64,000 nt of DNA, from positions 434,001 through 498,000 of the forward strand of contig NZ_QOHK01000001.1 of assembly GCF_003319175.1 (NCBI RefSeq), given 5' to 3'. This document shows positions 61,199 to 64,000 of the stretch, one piece after another. The position numbers and the translations under genes were made by a program. Source of the DNA: Blastococcus sp. TF02-8 (GTDB lineage: Bacteria; Actinomycetota; Actinomycetes; Mycobacteriales; Geodermatophilaceae). Under the pieces are notes generated by a model, which searched no databases, had not been told where the DNA came from, and saw only the letters and a list, made by a program, of their open reading frames with translations. Every line of letters starts with the position of its first letter. Position 1 is the first letter of the stretch.

Positions 61199-61734
61199 CG
61201 GGCGGTCTCCTCATCGGTGGAGGGAGCAAGGGCGGCGCGGAGTCGTCCGCGGGCGCGGTGCAGACGGACCCGGGCGGTGCCCGGCGTGAGGTCGAGCGCC
61301 GCGGCGGCCTGGGCAGGGGTGAGGCCCTCCCAGGCGATGAGCGTCAGCAGCTCGCGGTCCTCCTCGGACATCTGCTGCAGCGCCGCCCGCACGCGGGCGG
61401 TGTCCGCCGACCGCTGGAGCAGGTCCGCGGGATCAGGGACGGCGTCCGTGGCGAACGAGCGGGCGAGCCGCTCCCCCAGCCGTCCGCTGCGTTCGCTGCC
61501 GCGCCGCGAGTTGGCCAAGTGGCGGCGGGCGATGCCGAACAGCCAGGGGCGGGCGTCGGCCGGATCCGGTGGCATGTCGGCCCGCCGCCGCCACGCGGTC
61601 GCGAACGTCTCGGCGACGACGTCGAGCGCGTCCTCCCGCGTGGACGACCGGCGCAGGGCATAGCCCAGCAACGCGGTACCGGAGCTCCGGTAGACCTCCT
61701 CGAAGAGGTCGTCGCCGCGTAGCGGTCTGGTCAT
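61195..61734 (-). CDS. ECF-type RNA polymerase sigma factor
   Basis: This 179-residue sigma-70 family protein has region 2 (DLFEEVYRSSGTALLGYALRRSSTREDALDVVAETFATAWRR, residues ~8-49), a linker, and region 4 with RVRAALQQMSEEDRELLTLIAWEGLTPAQAAAALDLTPGTARVRLHRARGRLR (~112-165). It has no sigma region 1 or 3, as in ECF factors. The ATG at 61734 is preferred over an upstream in-frame start. It is followed with a 4-nt overlap (ATGA) by a membrane-anchored protein gene. A GGATCGTTAC motif lies 52 nt upstream of its start, shared with the rpf-like gene. Confidence 0.88.
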   Translation of the reverse strand: MTRPLRGDDLFEEVYRSSGTALLGYALRRSSTREDALDVVAETFATAWRRRADMPPDPADARPWLFGIARRHLANSRRGSERSGRLGERLARSFATDAVPDPADLLQRSADTARVRAALQQMSEEDRELLTLIAWEGLTPAQAAAALDLTPGTARVRLHRARGRLRAALAPSTDEETAR

Positions 61735-61785
61735 GGCTGGTGGCCCCTGCGTCGCGATCACATCCGGTACGTGTCCGGACCGCAC

Positions 61786-61796
61786 GGATCGTTACA
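61786..61796 (-). promoter_or_regulatory. GTAACGATCC motif upstream of ECF sigma gene
   Basis: On the minus strand the sequence reads TGTAACGATCC. An identical 10-bp core (GTAACGATCC) lies before the Rpf-like gene (62943-62952), and a close variant (GTAACGGATC) lies before the DivIVA-like gene. GTAAC-type sites resemble MtrA-like boxes, but the second half-site is unclear. Confidence 0.4.
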
Positions 61797-61829
61797 GGCT
61801 CACCACGGTTCGCTCAGGGCGGCCGAGGG

Positions 61830-62952
<1,123 letters not shown>

Positions 62953-63039
62953 CGTCCGCTCCACGGCGGGCCGTGGCAGCATCGGCGGCGCTGTGTCCGC
63001 CGCCGTCGCGCGGTGGCCCCTCCTATCTGCGAGGCGACA

Positions 63040-64000
63040 TGGACTTCACGCTCCCCGACTCCGCCCTGGCCGTCCGCGACGGAGTGCGCGGGGTCGCGGC
63101 GAAGTACGACCACGCCTACTGGTCGCGCTGCGAGGAGGAGCACCGCTTCCCCACGGAGGCCTGGCGCGACCTGGCCGACGGCGGCTGGCTCGGGCTGTCG
63201 GTGCCCGAGGAGTACGGCGGCGGCGGCCAGGGGCTGCTCGAGCTCGCGGTCGCCTGCGAGACGCTCGCCGCCTCGGGCGGCACGGCCGGGATCTTCCTCT
63301 ACATCCTCACGCCGGGCTTCGGCGCGATGACGCTGGCCCGGCACGGCACGCCCGAGCAGAAGGCCGCGATCCTGCCCGGCGTCGCCGACGGCAGCGTGCA
63401 GTTCGCCCTCGGGCTCACCGAACCCGACGCGGGCAGCAACGCCCTGGAGATCAGCACGCAGGCGCGCCGGGACGGCGAGGACTTCCTCATCCGCGGGCAG
63501 AAGGTGTGGATCTCCGGGTTGGAGAACGCCGACTGGATGATCGCGGTGACCCGCACGATCCCGGCGGCGGAGGCGAGGCCCCGCACCGCGGGCTTCACGC
63601 TCTTCCTGGTCGACGTGAAGGAGGCGGTGGCGAACGGGCAGCTGAGCTACACGCCGATCCCGAAGCTGGGCGGCAACGTCGTCACCAGCAGCCAGGTCTT
63701 CCTCGACGACCTGCGGGTGCCGGCCGACCGGGTGCTGGGCGAGGTCGACCAGGGCTTCCCGGTGCTGTGGGACGTGCTCAACCCGGAGCGGATCCTCGCC
63801 GCGGCCGGCGGGGTCGGCGGCGCGGAGGCGGCGCTGGCCCTGGCCTGCGACTACGCCCGGGAACGCACGGTGTTCGGCCGGCCCATCGGGGCCAACCAGG
63901 CGGTGCAGTTCCCGCTCGCGCAGATCAAGGCGAAGACCGAGCTCGCCCGGCTGATGACCTACAAGGCCGCCTGGCTGTTCGACCAGGGCCTGCCCTGCGG
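63040..64000 (+). CDS. Acyl-CoA dehydrogenase (partial, runs off right edge)
   Basis: About 320 residues are visible. The N-terminal helical domain (MDFTLPDSALAVRDGVRGVAAKYDHAYWSRCEEEHRFPTEAW) is followed by the middle beta-domain segment FALGLTEPDAGSNALEISTQARRDGEDFLIRGQKVWISGLENADWM (residues ~122-168, FAD-binding). The start of the C-terminal helical domain comes next, with GVGGAEAALALACDYARERTVFGRPIGANQAVQFPLAQIKAKTELAR. The catalytic Glu lies beyond the window. It oxidises acyl-CoA with FAD and passes electrons to ETF. CGAGGCGAC precedes the ATG. The chain-length preference cannot be read. Confidence 0.9.

Overview
The window is very GC-rich, densely coded DNA with many GTG starts and ATGA/GTGA gene overlaps. 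It carries an AftD/DUF3367-type envelope glycosyltransferase, DUF3068, DUF2613 and DUF5709 proteins, a DivIVA-like protein, an Rpf-like protein, InhA-type FabI next to a MabA-type FabG, and a SigB/RsbW stress module. This points to an actinobacterium. The gene content and the stress and DNA-repair flavour suggest a Geodermatophilaceae-like genome (Blastococcus/Geodermatophilus/Modestobacter), but this is inference from families, not a database match. No rRNA, tRNA, CRISPR array, prophage or insertion sequence was recognised, and the window reads as chromosomal.

Layout. 1-5.5 kb: a truncated DivIVA-like gene, a flavin monooxygenase/FMN reductase pair behind a small palindromic operator, a methyltransferase, and a divergent MFS/TetR pair. 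5.5-19.2 kb: a cell-envelope glycan cluster comprising a large membrane protein, acyltransferase 3, the AftD-like arabinofuranosyltransferase, DUF3068, a methyltransferase, a GT4 glycosyltransferase, DUF2613, a second large membrane protein and a flippase. From memory, most of these families correspond to the Mycobacterium tuberculosis Rv0224c-Rv0228/Rv0236c neighbourhood. 19.3-24.4 kb: a cupin, a long FAD/Fe-S oxidoreductase, and a two-gene cation/proton antiporter with a TrkA-C regulatory subunit. 24.3-36.6 kb: SGNH hydrolase, TetR-controlled DHA2 exporter, crotonase, SDR, two AI-2E-family permeases, an ankyrin protein, dienelactone hydrolase, a ferritin-like protein, a SatD-like/membrane-protein pair, a PPOX oxidoreductase and a PAC2 protein. 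Two decayed genes lie here, a GNAT with an internal deletion and a dapA tail.

36.9-44.5 kb: an aromatic-acid-type MFS transporter, a Fur-family regulator overlapping a catalase, purU, and a compact non-homologous end-joining operon (ku, ATP-dependent ligase, LigD-type polymerase as separate genes). 44.7-53.8 kb: DUF1360 and DUF5709 proteins, a STAS antagonist, topoisomerase IB, a PP2C/HATPase/STAS multidomain phosphatase divergent from rsbW-sigB, then SPFH and NfeD proteins. 53.8-64 kb: argG behind ARG-box-like repeats, a hemerythrin protein, hemH-fabI-fabG (the inverse-strand equivalent of mycobacterial mabA-inhA-hemZ), a DCC-family protein, an ECF sigma factor with an overlapping membrane-anchored partner, an Rpf-like protein, and a truncated acyl-CoA dehydrogenase.

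Striking non-coding structure includes two copies of a 72-bp palindromic element about 9.6 kb apart, a nested inverted repeat upstream of the Fur gene, GGTAC-type palindromes in front of three envelope genes, and a GTAACG-ATC motif before three minus-strand genes.
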